Part shown: in pieces, positions 37,101 to 48,484 of the stretch
How positions within the stretch are numbered: the stretch's first letter is position 1
Layout of the letters: the number at the start of each line of letters is the position of its first letter
Source: Linum tenue
Lineage: Eukaryota; Streptophyta; Magnoliopsida; Malpighiales; Linaceae
Direction of reading: 5' to 3'
Assembly (NCBI GenBank): GCA_946122785.1
Contig: CAMGYJ010000002.1
Span: 36,150,495 to 36,214,494 of the forward strand
Length of the DNA stretch: 64,000 bases
Notes under the pieces: generated by a model
Databases searched by the model: none
What the model was told of the DNA's origin: nothing
What the model saw: only the letters and a program-made list of their open reading frames with translations
Program-made: the position numbers and the translations under genes

Positions 37101-37680
37101 TTATAGAAATCCAAGCACTCATCCTTAGTGCGATAAAAGATGTTCTTCCTCGCTTCCTCATCTTCTAGGTCCAACGTGTTATGAGCTGCGAGTTAATGGT
37201 ATGAGACATGTTATTATCCATATTGTCCAATAAACAAATGAAATATTACCCACAAACTGTTAGAGTACATAATGTTCAATAAATATCCAGTCTAATAAAA
37301 ATAATATCCATAAGTACCAGACTAGTATCAAACACACACCACATCCAACATGTCAAGACGAATATCAAACATCTAAGTCGGACGTATCCATGAACCCCGT
37401 ATCAATATCAGTACCCCATAACAACATCAATATCATTGAATAGCATTCAATGCAACCAACCAATCTCACAACAACACAAACATATATATAAATTACTCAA
37501 TCAACCTTTATTTTCTTCTTCTTCTTCTTCTTCTTCATCATCGACGGTAGGAGCACCACCTTCTTCTTCTGTATTTTCTTCTTCTTCTTCTTCTTCTTCA
37601 CTATTTTGGATGATCGGTTTATCCTTCTTCATTGGAGAAGCTCGTTGATCATCCAACTCATTCTCCTCGTCGATCAACAT
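34165..37680 (-). CDS. MULE transposase (mudrA/FAR1-type), complete, five exons
   Basis: Exons: 37680-37506, 37185-36358, 35887-35323, 35135-34465, 34385-34165. All introns are GT-AG, phases join, total 2460 nt, 819 aa. The N-terminal exon is acidic (Glu runs). A FAR1-like DNA-binding region follows at about 70-170 (FYKRYAHKKGFGVRIDG, a basic stretch RRRPKRKRSRVRDGCPARVRF, and HSHDLH). The DDE core has D322 in FDTTFRTNKYF, D386 in FTDQDAAM, the C..WH block CTWHILMNAKKHL, and a Glu in TTQASESCNAQ. A SWIM finger CECRMFRTFGVLCRH comes near residue 570. The C-terminal exon is basic (KKKSNPR, RRRKKRVYKKR). No stop or frame break was seen, so the enzyme may be active. The start could be the upstream in-frame 37920; I prefer 37680 because the sequence before it is proline-rich and less typical. 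Confidence 0.85.
36064..36084. other. Perfect 9-bp stem hairpin in transposase intron 1
   Basis: CCATGGGCC, TTC, GGCCCATGG, followed by further GC-rich sequence to about 36120 in otherwise AT-rich DNA. It is about 70 bp from the left edge of the large tandem duplication and is repeated at 44338-44358. Confidence 0.8.
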
Positions 37681-38054
37681 CTGCCGATCGTGGACAAGGC
37701 TCGCCGGAAAGAAAGGACGGTGGCCGGAATTACTGTTCGGCTGGTGGTGGTTGGGCGGCGGCGTGCGTGGCTTCTCGACGGAAAAGGGAGAATGGGGTGG
37801 TTGGGCAATAAATGGTTTCTGCTGAGTTTGTTTTGCATTTTTTAGTTTGCTTGTTCTAATAAAAATCAAGACCCCTGGCCCACTTGTTTTCATTTTCATT
37901 CTCCCGCCCAACCCTCCCACGCGGGCCCACTTTTCCGTTTTTGGCTGCTCCCGCCCAAAACCCCTTCCTTCTCAGCCCATCAGCCCCAATTAATAGGCCC
38001 GCGATTCTGGGCCCTTGGATTGCAGCAGTGGCGACGTGGCTCAAATCCGGCCCG

Positions 38055-38089
38055 TGTTAGTATCTGCTAACAGAAACACCTGTTAGCAG
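38055..38089. repeat. Right terminal inverted repeat of the KI-MULE
   Basis: Ends CCTGTTAGCAG; partner of 26849-26883. Confidence 0.8.
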
Positions 38090-39515
38090 TTTAACTTCTG
38101 CGGCGGAGACCGGTTGAAGCTGCGATCGAAGCCAAGGTAAGGAGAGGTCTCGCATAGTTGATTATTTGTCAACCATGTCATTATCGCTTCAAAGAAGCGA
38201 CCATGGATGCTTTGATATAATTATGGGTTAAGTGAAGCCATGGTTATTTCAATAAGAATGAAAGGGGGATCATAATTAGCTTAGTATATATATACTCAAG
38301 TGGAACGAGTCCTAGATCTTGGCAAACCATAGATCGATGGCATGTTATTGAGTGTGGGCAAACATGGATAAGTTGAAATTTGGGATCAGTATAAGACGAC
38401 AACTTGATGTCTAGGTTAGGCAGTGGACGCACATGCATAGAAGAGTGCATGCATTTGCTTGAGTGAAGGGTTATTATAGCAGCCATTTTGTAGGATGAGG
38501 GTTATCTACCTTGAGGAGGGAACGCTCATAGCCTGCAAAGAGATCGTGATGGTGTCAGCCGAGATGTAACTGGAACACTAGATGGGGGTTGACCTCATAT
38601 TAATTGGTATGTCACATGAATCATATTTGAAGTCCATCGCATGATCAAGTAACGGAGATTCAGTTGTCAGACGTCATGATAAGGAGACAAAGGTTAAACT
38701 GCGTTACTTCGAGAATTGGTCATGTCTCCCAGGTGAGTGTAAAGTGGGTAAATTCTACGTCTTACGGTTTTTTTCAAGTATTTGTCTTATGATGCTTTAA
38801 GTATTTATTTTACATGAAGTGTATGTGCAATGTTTGATTTATGATTGTGCTTAAGTATACATGCTTCGATTTGAGTTATTGTTTTGAGCATTTCAGTATC
38901 TAAGTTTAAGCATTTGAGTTTTTGTCCTCCTAATTAAGTATTTTCGTTGTTTAAGAACGAGTGTTTTGAGTACTTCACCTTCAAAGAAGGTGAAAAAGTT
39001 TTAAGTGTTTTTAGTCACTAGCGTCAGTCCGTTGCCATTTGAGATTTTGAGATAGAGCAGCAGTTATACTCTTGAGAATCATGGTGAAAAGCCACCACGA
39101 TAAGTTTAAGATGTTAGGGGGATGAATCGTTACGACTCCCCTAACTAAGTTTAAGTTTAAGAAAAGCTTGGATCGCTTCTCATACGTATGAGTTGGGCAA
39201 CCGGACTAGTGAGGGATCTCCATGTCAGTCAAGTATTTAAGTTGAGATTTGAGCTTTAAGAATGGAGAGTAACAGTAGCTCCCATACAGCTTTAAGAGTT
39301 AAGTTTTTTCAGAGTGGAAGCACAAACAAATTTCACCAATTTAAGTTAAGTGTCTTAAGTAAAGTATTCAAGTAATAGAGATTTTAAACGTAAGGGCGAA
39401 GACTGATCCCAACTCACTCACCAGTTTGAAGAGGAAGAGCTAGAGGAGTAGTTAGAGAGCAGTGAGGTCAGGATAAGCAGCTCCAGGGAAGCCAGCTAGA
39501 GGAGGACGGTACGAG

Positions 39516-40208
39516 TAGGGATGGCAATGGGTCGGGTTTGGCCAAACCCAAACCCAAACCCAAACCCATGGGTTTATCCGTGAAAAAAACCCGGGGTAAA
39601 CCCACTGGGTTTGAAAAACTCAAACCCAACCCGCTGGGTATCTGCGGGTTTATGGGTACCCACGGGTTTTTGTCGTGAAAAATTTACAATAACAAGTTCC
39701 TATCAAAATAAAAGTCAAATATCAATCTCTCAATACAAATTATCCACATATAAAATACCATTCTAGAAAATTCAAGCAAATCATAAATTAATTATACAAA
39801 TTGTTCAACACTAATATAGAAAACTCAAATAAATTGAAGCAAATCACAAATTATCCATAAATAACATGATTAATTGAAAGCTTCTTCCTTTCAATTAATT
39901 TTCTTCACTCTCCACTCGATAACATCAACTTCATTCTACACAATTAGAAAGAAAAAATTAGACATGTCTCCACAAACATAAATAAGATTAGTTGTTTAGA
40001 ATATTAAATATCGAGAAAATTAATTATATTGGTGTGGGCGGGTACCCATGAGCCGGGTTTACCTAAACCAAAACCCAACTCAACCCGGTAAATAGTGAAC
40101 GGGTTTAAACCCAAACCCGACCCAAAATCCATCAACACGGATTTTACCCGGGTTGACCGGGTTGGGTCGGGTGGGTACCCGTGGGTTCGCGTTTTGTTGC
40201 CATCCCTA
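39516..40208. mobile_element. hAT-type MITE, 693 bp, in the solo LTR
   Basis: Ends TAGGGATGGCAA...TTGCCATCCCTA (12-bp inverted repeat), flanks GGTACGAG and AGTACGAG (7 of 8 match). Subterminal regions are rich in GGGTTT/AACCC words; the middle is AT-rich and non-coding. Confidence 0.88.
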
Positions 40209-40497
40209 AGTACGAGCGTAACAAAGGATGCCTTGTCAAGGTTTTCAGTAAGCGGCAATGTTATACATTGTTGAGTTGTTACATTTTATGATTATGAGTA
40301 TAGACTGGAGATCATATTGAGATTTTAAAGTTTGAGTTTAATTTGCCCAGACGTTAGGGCTTTGCTTTGAACTACAAGAGCGTGTTTTCAATATTTTATT
40401 TTTGAAAATTTTTCCCACTACAATTTAAGATTTGAGTATTTTATTTTTCAAGGGCATTTTAGTAAATTTAGTACCCGGTCGGGTTAGGGTGTTTCAT

Positions 40498-41455
40498 CTC
40501 ACTGGACTCAAGTCAGTTCACTATCGCTAAGACCATAAACTGAAGCCCCCGACTGTGAACTTGGCACTATCGGGTAGATATAAAGACAACAGCGGGGAGA
40601 GAGAAAGGGGAGTTGGTTTTTGGAGGAGAATTTGATTCTCTCTCTAGGGTTTCGACCCAAAACACGAAAGGGCAGTTCTAGTGAGAGTGAGAGAGAGTTC
40701 TTGGAGCTTAATAGAAGGCATTGATCAAGCTTGGAAGCAAGGAGTCAAGTCTAGAAGAAGAAGAAGATCTTGGGCTCCAATTTGTAATATATCTCTTCTC
40801 TCTCTAGAAACTCACCCTCTTCTCATGGGTTTAAGAACCCTAGTTCTAGATTTTGATTGGGTGTTGTTGTATGTGACCAATTCCATGTTTGATTGAGTTT
40901 ATTATCTAAATTATGGATGGTTTTCATGAATGACATGAGTTTGGATTTCATCCTAGGAGGGAGAAAATCCCCTTAGAGCCCCTTTCTTGGCGTCTTCGGG
41001 TCACTCCTCACCCTATATCGTCCAGGTAATCCCTGAGGGAGTCGACTGGATCGAGCCCCTATAATATACGGGTGCCCTAGGTTGAATAGAGCACCACCCG
41101 TCCATCACTTCACCGTTCCGGATCTGTCCCGAGGGAGTTCATCTCCTAACGGTAGGGTAGTGATTCGATCGAGCTAGGATGGTGCTCAACATCGATCCTA
41201 CAACGGAGCTAGGAGTTTTCATCCCAAGAGAGCTCCCAAACTTGTAAATAGCTAGGTTAGGGGTTAGCTAGGTTAGTTAGTTTAATTCTCTTAATCACTA
41301 CTCAAAGTTGGCTAGATAACAAACCATAAACCTGAAGTAGGGTAAGCCTAGATCCCCGTGGTACGATAAATTATTATTGCTTGCTTGCCCTATACTACAA
41401 CCGATCGACGGTTATACTTGGGCGTCGATCGGGATGTTGTAGTTGGAATGAGTCA
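40498..41455 (+). repeat. 3' LTR of the Athila-like element, third piece
   Basis: Starts CTCACTGGACTCAAGTCAG and runs parallel to about 14240-15221 with small deletions (the GA repeat at 14407 is shorter). It ends GAGTCA before target copy AATTG. Confidence 0.88.
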
Positions 41456-41460
41456 AATTG

Positions 41461-42207
41461 TCATTTGATTCAAAGATATGGGGAATCAATACCCAAGTGG
41501 GCCTTCTCAGTTAAGAGTCCAATCAATTGCATTCCTTTACCTTAGTTAATCATTTTATTGTTAGGTTGAGTAGTTGTACTTGGTAGAAGTAATCGAATTT
41601 GAAACACGAATTGACTAGATAATTATCTGAATTTGAGTACTATTAAACTTAGAAACTCGAGGAATACGACAATTTATAATTTGAAGAAACTATATTACGA
41701 TCCTATCATTGATTCACTTGTCGTTGTTTGGAGTGTTAGTTTGTAGCTTTCTAAACGCCCAAACTTCATCACACTTTGGCTTACAATTTCTCATCCCAAT
41801 AAACCAGGTGAATCTTGTGTATGTTTGTTGTTGAGCCCCAGATAAAGCTTCATATCCTTTTGTCTATTTGGTCACAAATCGACATGGGTAAGTAAGTTGC
41901 CTGCATGACATACGCAGATAAGAAACAAAACACTGAAACAGTCACTCGACTTGTGAGGGTGAGATTATACATTTTCCAGACTGCAATCTTATTGTCGAGG
42001 GCAAGACAAAAAAAATTTAATCAGTAGTAATGCATGAAACAGCATACAAACAAAGTGATGATTATCCACCTTAATTTTTTTTATGAATGATTATCCACCA
42101 CCACCACCAAACCAAACAAAAAAATGAGCCATCGCCGTAAAAAATGAGCTAAAGTCGTTACCAAATCTAATATGATAAATGAGCTTGTCACAACTCACAA
42201 TGGAACA
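41461..42207. other. Right flank of the Athila-like insertion, no gene seen
   Basis: AT-rich DNA between the LTR and the LINE 3' end (a run of T at 42208-42215). No coding signature. The same sequence recurs at about 49737-50483. Confidence 0.5.
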
Positions 42208-44246
42208 TTTTTTTTACAAAAGATAATCATTTATATTGATTCAAACAATAGATCATTACATTCTGGAATTCAACCAGGCTAGAAAATTAAAGAAACGACA
42301 CATAGTTGGGTACAAAGAAATGGCCTTTCTAGCCACCAAATGGGCTACCCTATTACTACTCTGACCTACAAATCGCACATTAAGCCTAGAGTGAACAGCC
42401 AAAAAGCGCATGACTTCCTCAAGGATGACCCCCATATGATTATCCTGGATATTTGCCTGATTTATTTTATCAATGATCACTTTGGCGTCGCCTTCCAACC
42501 TTGTCTCCGTAAACCCATTCTCTAGACACCAGAGAATTGCCTCTCAGAGAACGAGGAGCTGAACTACCATAGGATCATCAATATCAACAAACTGCACCCC
42601 TTTCGTCAAAAGGATCATCCCCCTAGTCCTTGATAATTATGCCCCCTGCTGAGTGAGACCCACTTTTAGTTGCCCCATCCCACATGCAAAATCACTGAGC
42701 TAAGATTCCCATCTCCAAAATAACTCACTTGTGGGACGGACGATCGGACCACACGGTCAACTGGCAAGCTAATCCACTCCTGATACTGTTGGTGAAATCG
42801 TCGCATTAAAGTTGGGATCCCAAATTGTTTTCCCTCAAAGACAATCCAATTATGAGACCTCCAGATCCGCCAAAGGACCACAACAACTGTCATGAATACT
42901 TGAGCTTGATGTATAAGACCCATCAACTTTTTTAGGAAGAGCAGAAAAGTGTGACGAGGAAAACCTTGCCCTAGGTGTTTGAGCCTCAAATGATCCCAGA
43001 GAGTCCTTGCCACTGGGAAATCCAGAAATAGATGTTCAATTGTCTCCGATTCTTCCCAACAAACCAGGCACTTGGGATGCAACAGAACTTCCTTCTCAAT
43101 TAGGGCTTCCGTTGTTGGGAGGATTCGATGGAAAATTTTCTATAAAAATACCTTTAATTTGGGTGGAATATGGGCTTCCCACAAGCAGATCCAGCTTGAC
43201 CTATCCATCCAACTAGTCGTGGATCGCCATCGACCTACCTGCTTATCTAGCAAGACTGCAAGATGATAAGCCGATTTGACAGTGAAAATCACGTCGCACG
43301 TGTCATGTCAGATCAACCTATCCTCAACATACTGACGAGGAAGAGGGATAGTTTTGATGGTGAGAGAAGTGGTCGGGTCAAACCATTGGCTGAGTTTGAT
43401 ATCACACCACATGCCCTCACCTTGGCAAATTACCTCCATCACCTTCAGGTCTCCACCCTCTGGCAGCACCTAGGCATTATACAAAGGAGTACGGGGGGTA
43501 TAACCGAGGAATCCAACTTGAGGAAAGCATTGAAACTGTTGGCCCGTTACCAATCTTCCATCTTAGACCCTGCACTAACAAATGTCTACCATAAAGGATG
43601 CTCTGCCATCCCCAAGATGGACGAGATCGTGCAGTAGCAATGAGGAAGGTCCCTTTTGGAAAGTATTTCCCCTTGTAAACCTGGGCTAGGAGATATTGGG
43701 GGTCATTTAGGATGCTCCATCCAATTTTGGCCAAGAGCGCCTGATTAAAATGTTCAAAACGACGAAACGCCATTGCCCCCATCATACTTACTCCAACACA
43801 TATTGCGCCAAGACATCCAACGTATCCGGGAACGACCCTCATCAACACCCGAGCAAAATCTGACTACATGTCAAGCTAAGAGGCGACAAAGAGAGAGGGA
43901 ACGTAACTTGAAACAGGACATGACATGTAATGGCAGAGCTAAAGCCACTATTTAATCAATGTCTCATTTGCTGCCCAAGAGTGTCTTTTTCTTCCACCCC
44001 TGAAGTCGGCTCAACAACTTTTCCTCCAAGAATTGGAAAGTAGCCATTTTAGATTGGGTTGTTAGTGTGGCTAGCCCTAGATATTTATCCTTGACCCCCA
44101 CAACCCCAACTCCCGGAATCTAAGCATGGAAATCTTGGTCCGGAAGAGAAATATTTTTGCTAAAACACACTACCTATTTGTCCAAGTTAACTATTTGACC
44201 ACTGAGCTCCTCATACTCATTCAAAATCTCAATCAGGTTCTCACAT
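42208..44246 (-). pseudogene. LINE 3' half (copy 1): RT tail, zinc finger, RNase H-like domain
   Basis: Minus strand, degenerate. Blocks in order toward lower coordinates: ALLAKIGWSILNDPQYLLAQVYKGKYFP and RSRPSWGWQSILYGR (after the RT core), CLVCWEESETIEHLFLDFPVA with an upstream zf-RVT context, then GDAKVIIDKINQ and SNRVAHLVARKA of an RNase H-like domain. Stops and shifts are frequent. It is cut at 44246 by the duplication junction; the uncut version is at 50483-54120. Confidence 0.82.
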
Positions 44247-44269
44247 ATGATTATCAACAGACCACTATA
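44247..44269. other. Junction filler of the tandem duplication
   Basis: 23 bp between the copies. Thirteen of these bases (AACAGACCACTAT, 44256-44268) equal 36014-36026, just inside the start of the copied block. Confidence 0.85.
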
Positions 44270-44631
44270 AAGTTAATATCGGATCACAACAGACCACTAT
44301 CGAACCACCCTACATTCTACTCCTAACCATTTCTATTCCATGGGCCTTCGGCCCATGGGCCCTCGGCGGGCAGCCCTAACTAAGGTTGCAAGCCTTATGT
44401 GTTAGGACTTGCTAGTGTGCCAACACATGTCAACAAATATCTGTAAAGCCCAGACTAGTATCCAATTAAAGACATACAAGTATCCCAGCAGTTACAAAAG
44501 CATATCCTATCATCACATGTCAATATCGGATCACAACAGACGACTCTCGAACCACCTTACATTCTATTAATGACAATGTATAACAAAACGAGTGTTGAAA
44601 AAACATCTTCTTCGTTAGGTAGTTCACGTAC

Positions 44632-45954
44632 CTAGTGGACGGAAGTATTTATTGGTTCGGAAGGTGGTATCAAAGGAGATCGAATCACCAAAAAGCGCAT
44701 AATCTTCACGCATCCTACTATCCGCCCAAAAGATATTAGCAACTTTCTCCTCGCAATCTACCTCTACAGCATAAAAGAAGCCAGGATGCTTTTCTTTTTG
44801 GTCCTCAAAGTAGTCAAGCAAATAAGTCGCTTCGCCACGAGCCATATTCCTTTGCCTTTTACTGTTCAAGTGGTTCTTCTGATCCGATTTGGAAAATCTC
44901 AGATTTTGATAGCCACCAGCACAGTCAGCCAATAATTGATACGATGCACTAAGACTCATCCCGGCATCGCGATTAGCTTCGGCCATCTTTTTCTGAGCAT
45001 CACTCATGCACTTGTTGGACTTGTGCAAGTGCATATGCTCGGTAGAGTGCAAATCATGACTGTGGCCTTCTACGAATTCATACACCACAAATCCGTCCCT
45101 GGTAGCATCCCATCGAAAACGAACACGAGCAGGACATCCATCCCTAACTCGAGACCTCTTTCTTTTAGGGCGCCTTCTCTCCACAACTTTGTCTTCTGGC
45201 TGTCTTTGTTCGTCCACATTGACATTTACTTCGCTAGTGCTTGTCCAACCTTCCTTATTACAAAAGTAATAAAGATAAAAATAATTTTTCTCCACCACTC
45301 CATTAGAATTCTTCCTTTCTTTTAGGTGTTCTCCATCTATCCGAACACCAAACCCTTTTTTGTGAGCATAGCGTTTATAGAAATCCAAGCACTCATCCTT
45401 AGTGCGATAAAAGATGTTCTTCCTCGCTTCCTCATCTTCTAGGTCCAACGTGTTATGAGCTGCGAGTTAATGGTATGAGACATGTTATTATCCATATTGT
45501 CCAATAAACAAATGAAATATTACCCACAAACTGTTAGAGTACATAATGTTCAATAAATATCCAGTCTAATAAAAATAATATCCATAAGTACCAGACTAGT
45601 ATCAAACACACACCACATCCAACATGTCAAGACGAATATCAAACATCTAAGTCGGACGTATCCATGAACCCCGTATCAATATCAGTACCCCATAACAACA
45701 TCAATATCATTGAATAGCATTCAATGCAACCAACCAATCTCACAACAACACAAACATATATATAAATTACTCAATCAACCTTTATTTTCTTCTTCTTCTT
45801 CTTCTTCTTCATCATCGACGGTAGGAGCACCACCTTCTTCTTCTGTATTTTCTTCTTCTTCTTCTTCTTCTTCACTATTTTGGATGATCGGTTTATCCTT
45901 CTTCATTGGAGAAGCTCGTTGATCATCCAACTCATTCTCCTCGTCGATCAACAT
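44632..45954 (-). pseudogene. Truncated second copy of the MULE transposase (first two exons)
   Basis: Exons 45954-45780 and 45459-44632 repeat those at 37680-37506 and 37185-36358. The copied block starts beyond exon 3, so the second half of the DDE core, the SWIM finger and the C-terminus are missing. If expressed it would give only the acidic N-terminus, FAR1-like DNA-binding region and first catalytic Asp, which might compete with the full transposase for DNA (inference). Confidence 0.88.
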
Positions 45955-47791
45955 CTGCCGATCGTGGACAAGGCTCGCCGGAAAGAAAGGACGGTGGCCG
46001 GAATTACTGTTCGGCTGGTGGTGGTTGGGCGGCGGCGTGCGTGGCTTCTCGACGGAAAAGGGAGAATGGGGTGGTTGGGCAATAAATGGTTTCTGCTGAG
46101 TTTGTTTTGCATTTTTTAGTTTGCTTGTTCTAATAAAAATCAAGACCCCTGGCCCACTTGTTTTCATTTTCATTCTCCCGCCCAACCCTCCCACGCGGGC
46201 CCACTTTTCCGTTTTTGGCTGCTCCCGCCCAAAACCCCTTCCTTCTCAGCCCATCAGCCCCAATTAATAGGCCCGCGATTCTGGGCCCTTGGATTGCAGC
46301 AGTGGCGACGTGGCTCAAATCCGGCCCGTGTTAGTATCTGCTAACAGAAACACCTGTTAGCAGTTTAACTTCTGCGGCGGAGACCGGTTGAAGCTGCGAT
46401 CGAAGCCAAGGTAAGGAGAGGTCTCGCATAGTTGATTATTTGTCAACCATGTCATTATCGCTTCAAAGAAGCGACCATGGATGCTTTGATATAATTATGG
46501 GTTAAGTGAAGCCATGGTTATTTCAATAAGAATGAAAGGGGGATCATAATTAGCTTAGTATATATATATACTCAAGTGGAACGAGTCCTAGATCTTGGCA
46601 AACCATAGATCGATGGCATGTTATTGAGTGTGGGCAAACATGGATAAGTTGAAATTTGGGATCAGTATAAGACGACAACTTGATGTCTAGGTTAGGCAGT
46701 GGACGCACATGCATAGAAGAGTGCATGCATTTGCTTGAGTGAAGGGTTATTATAGCAGCCATTTTGTAGGATGAGGGTTATCTACCTTGAGGAGGGAACG
46801 CTCATAGCCTGCAAAGAGATCGTGATGGTGTCAGCCGAGATGTAACTGGAACACTAGATGGGGGTTGACCTCATATTAATTGGTATGTCACATGAATCAT
46901 ATTTGAAGTCCATCGCATGATCAAGTAACGGAGATTCAGTTGTCAGACGTCATGATAAGGAGACAAAGGTTAAACTGCGTTACTTCGAGAATTGGTCATG
47001 TCTCCCAGGTGAGTGTAAAGTGGGTAAATTCTACGTCTTACGGTTTTTTTCAAGTATTTGTCTTATGATGCTTTAAGTATTTATTTTACATGAAGTGTAT
47101 GTGCAATGTTTGATTTATGATTGTGCTTAAGTATACATGCTTCGATTTGAGTTATTGTTTTGAGCATTTCAGTATCTAAGTTTAAGCATTTGAGTTTTTG
47201 TCCTCCTAATTAAGTATTTTCGTTGTTTAAGAACGAGTGTTTTGAGTACTTCACCTTCAAAGAAGGTGAAAAAGTTTTAAGTGTTTTTAGTCACTAGCGT
47301 CAGTCCGTTGCCATTTGAGATTTTGAGATAGAGCAGCAGTTATACTCTTGAGAATCATGGTGAAAAGCCACCACGATAAGTTTAAGATGTTAGGGGGATG
47401 AATCGTTACGACTCCCCTAACTAAGTTTAAGTTTAAGAAAAGCTTGGATCGCTTCTCATACGTATGAGTTGGGCAACCGGACTAGTGAGGGATCTCCATG
47501 TCAGTCAAGTATTTAAGTTGAGATTTGAGCTTTAAGAATGGAGAGTAACAGTAGCTCCCATACAGCTTTAAGAGTTAAGTTTTTTCAGAGTGGAAGCACA
47601 AACAAATTTCACCAATTTAAGTTAAGTGTCTTAAGTAAAGTATTCAAGTAATAGAGATTTTAAACGTAAGGGCGAAGACTGATCCCAACTCACTCACCAG
47701 TTTGAAGAGGAAGAGCTAGAGGAGTAGTTAGAGAGCAGTGAGGTCAGGATAAGCAGCTCCAGGGAAGCCAGCTAGAGGAGGACGGTACGAG

Positions 47792-48484
47792 TAGGGATGG
47801 CAATGGGTCGGGTTTGGCCAAACCCAAACCCAAACCCAAACCCATGGGTTTATCCGTGAAAAAAACCCGGGGTAAACCCACTGGGTTTGAAAAACTCAAA
47901 CCCAACCCGCTGGGTATCTGCGGGTTTATGGGTACCCACGGGTTTTTGTCGTGAAAAATTTACAATAACAAGTTCCTATCAAAATAAAAGTCAAATATCA
48001 ATCTCTCAATACAAATTATCCACATATAAAATACCATTCTAGAAAATTCAAGCAAATCATAAATTAATTATACAAATTGTTCAACACTAATATAGAAAAC
48101 TCAAATAAATTGAAGCAAATCACAAATTATCCATAAATAACATGATTAATTGAAAGCTTCTTCCTTTCAATTAATTTTCTTCACTCTCCACTCGATAACA
48201 TCAACTTCATTCTACACAATTAGAAAGAAAAAATTAGACATGTCTCCACAAACATAAATAAGATTAGTTGTTTAGAATATTAAATATCGAGAAAATTAAT
48301 TATATTGGTGTGGGCGGGTACCCATGAGCCGGGTTTACCTAAACCAAAACCCAACTCAACCCGGTAAATAGTGAACGGGTTTAAACCCAAACCCGACCCA
48401 AAATCCATCAACACGGATTTTACCCGGGTTGACCGGGTTGGGTCGGGTGGGTACCCGTGGGTTCGCGTTTTGTTGCCATCCCTA
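47792..48484. mobile_element. hAT-type MITE, duplicated copy
   Basis: Copy of 39516-40208 carried by the tandem duplication, with the same ends and flanks; not an independent insertion. Confidence 0.88.

Larger units (their letters stand above)
27800..37440. repeat. Dispersed KI-MULE motif (GATAYTAGTCTGGGCTT / GGATATTT), oriented toward the centre
   Basis: On the plus strand GGATATT words and longer copies such as GGATACTAGTCTGGGCTTC fill the introns and flanks of the ULP gene (for example 27806-27905, 29210-29440, 29955-30090, 30885-30990). From about 31.7 kb the same motif appears only in reverse complement (for example 33814-33843, 33988-34017, 35159-35185, 35912-35940, 36152-36182, 37275-37330), in introns and flanks of the minus-strand genes. 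Exons are nearly free of it. Confidence 0.85.
26849..38089. mobile_element. Kaonashi-type Mutator-like element (KI-MULE) with transposase and ULP1 gene
   Basis: 11,241 bp between inverted termini CTGCTAACAGG. The right side carries a five-exon minus-strand transposase that is open throughout; the left side carries a plus-strand ULP1-type gene with a damaged 5' part; between them is a small zinc-finger-like gene. This set is the known content of KI-MULEs. Non-coding parts are filled with a GGATATT-type motif. No exact 9-bp target duplication is visible (TTTAGCT against TTTAACT in the flanks), so either the flanks have changed or the limits are a few bases off. The 35-bp termini match at 31 positions. 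Confidence 0.8.
25972..40497 (+). mobile_element. Probable solo LTR of a Tekay/Del-type gypsy element, itself interrupted
   Basis: Left end (A)TGTAACACCCCGAC, right end GTCGGGTTAGGGTGTTTCA(T). It sits in the Athila-like LTR between two copies of CTCAC (25967-25971 and 40498-40502; TCTCAC if the first A is counted as element and the final T as target). After removal of the nested MULE and MITE it is about 2.6 kb with no coding sequence, primer site or purine tract, which fits one long LTR left by recombination between two. The family is judged from the TGTAACACC start and length. The alternative is another TGT...CA element with internal deletion. Confidence 0.65.
13877..41455 (+). mobile_element. 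Athila-like Ty3/gypsy retrotransposon, 3' LTR broken by later insertions
   Basis: The outer ends are TGATTC (13877) and GAGTCA (41455), flanked by a perfect 5-bp duplication AATTG at 13872-13876 and 41456-41460. Without the nested insertions the element is about 6.1 kb: 5' LTR 13877-15221, interior 15222-18646, 3' LTR in three pieces (18647-18943, 25903-25971, 40498-41455). A perfect primer site for tRNA-Asp follows the 5' LTR and a purine tract precedes the 3' LTR. The interior is only 3.4 kb, with a broken gag-like frame and no protease, reverse transcriptase, RNase H or integrase. It is therefore a non-autonomous member. Calling it Athila-like rests on the primer type, LTR size and the GGACAAGCAAA text before the 3' LTR. 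Confidence 0.85.
35996..44246. repeat. 8.25-kb tandem duplication, copy 1
   Basis: Matches 44270-52521 nearly base for base (offset 8274, changing to 8276 after a TA-repeat difference near 38290 and to 8275 after a T-run difference near 42070). It starts in intron 1 of the transposase gene and ends inside the LINE. Confidence 0.97.

Noticed and set aside
37501..37680. Ser-rich and Glu-rich frames on both strands across the TTC/GAA microsatellites
   Set aside because: Only the minus-strand Glu-rich frame fits the transposase splice model; the plus-strand Ser frame is its mirror.
26840..38098. A 9-bp target duplication for the MULE
   Set aside because: Flanks TTTAGCT and TTTAACT are similar but not identical, and no 8-11 bp match was found, so it was not used as evidence for the limits.
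25972..40497. The Tekay-like insertion as a full retrotransposon
   Set aside because: After removal of nested elements only about 2.6 kb without primer site, purine tract or coding sequence remains, which suits a solo LTR better.
12880..44246. The LINE pieces at 12.9-13.5 kb and 42.2-44.2 kb as one LINE split by the Athila-like insertion
   Set aside because: They have opposite orientation and carry different domains in an order that does not join across the insertion.
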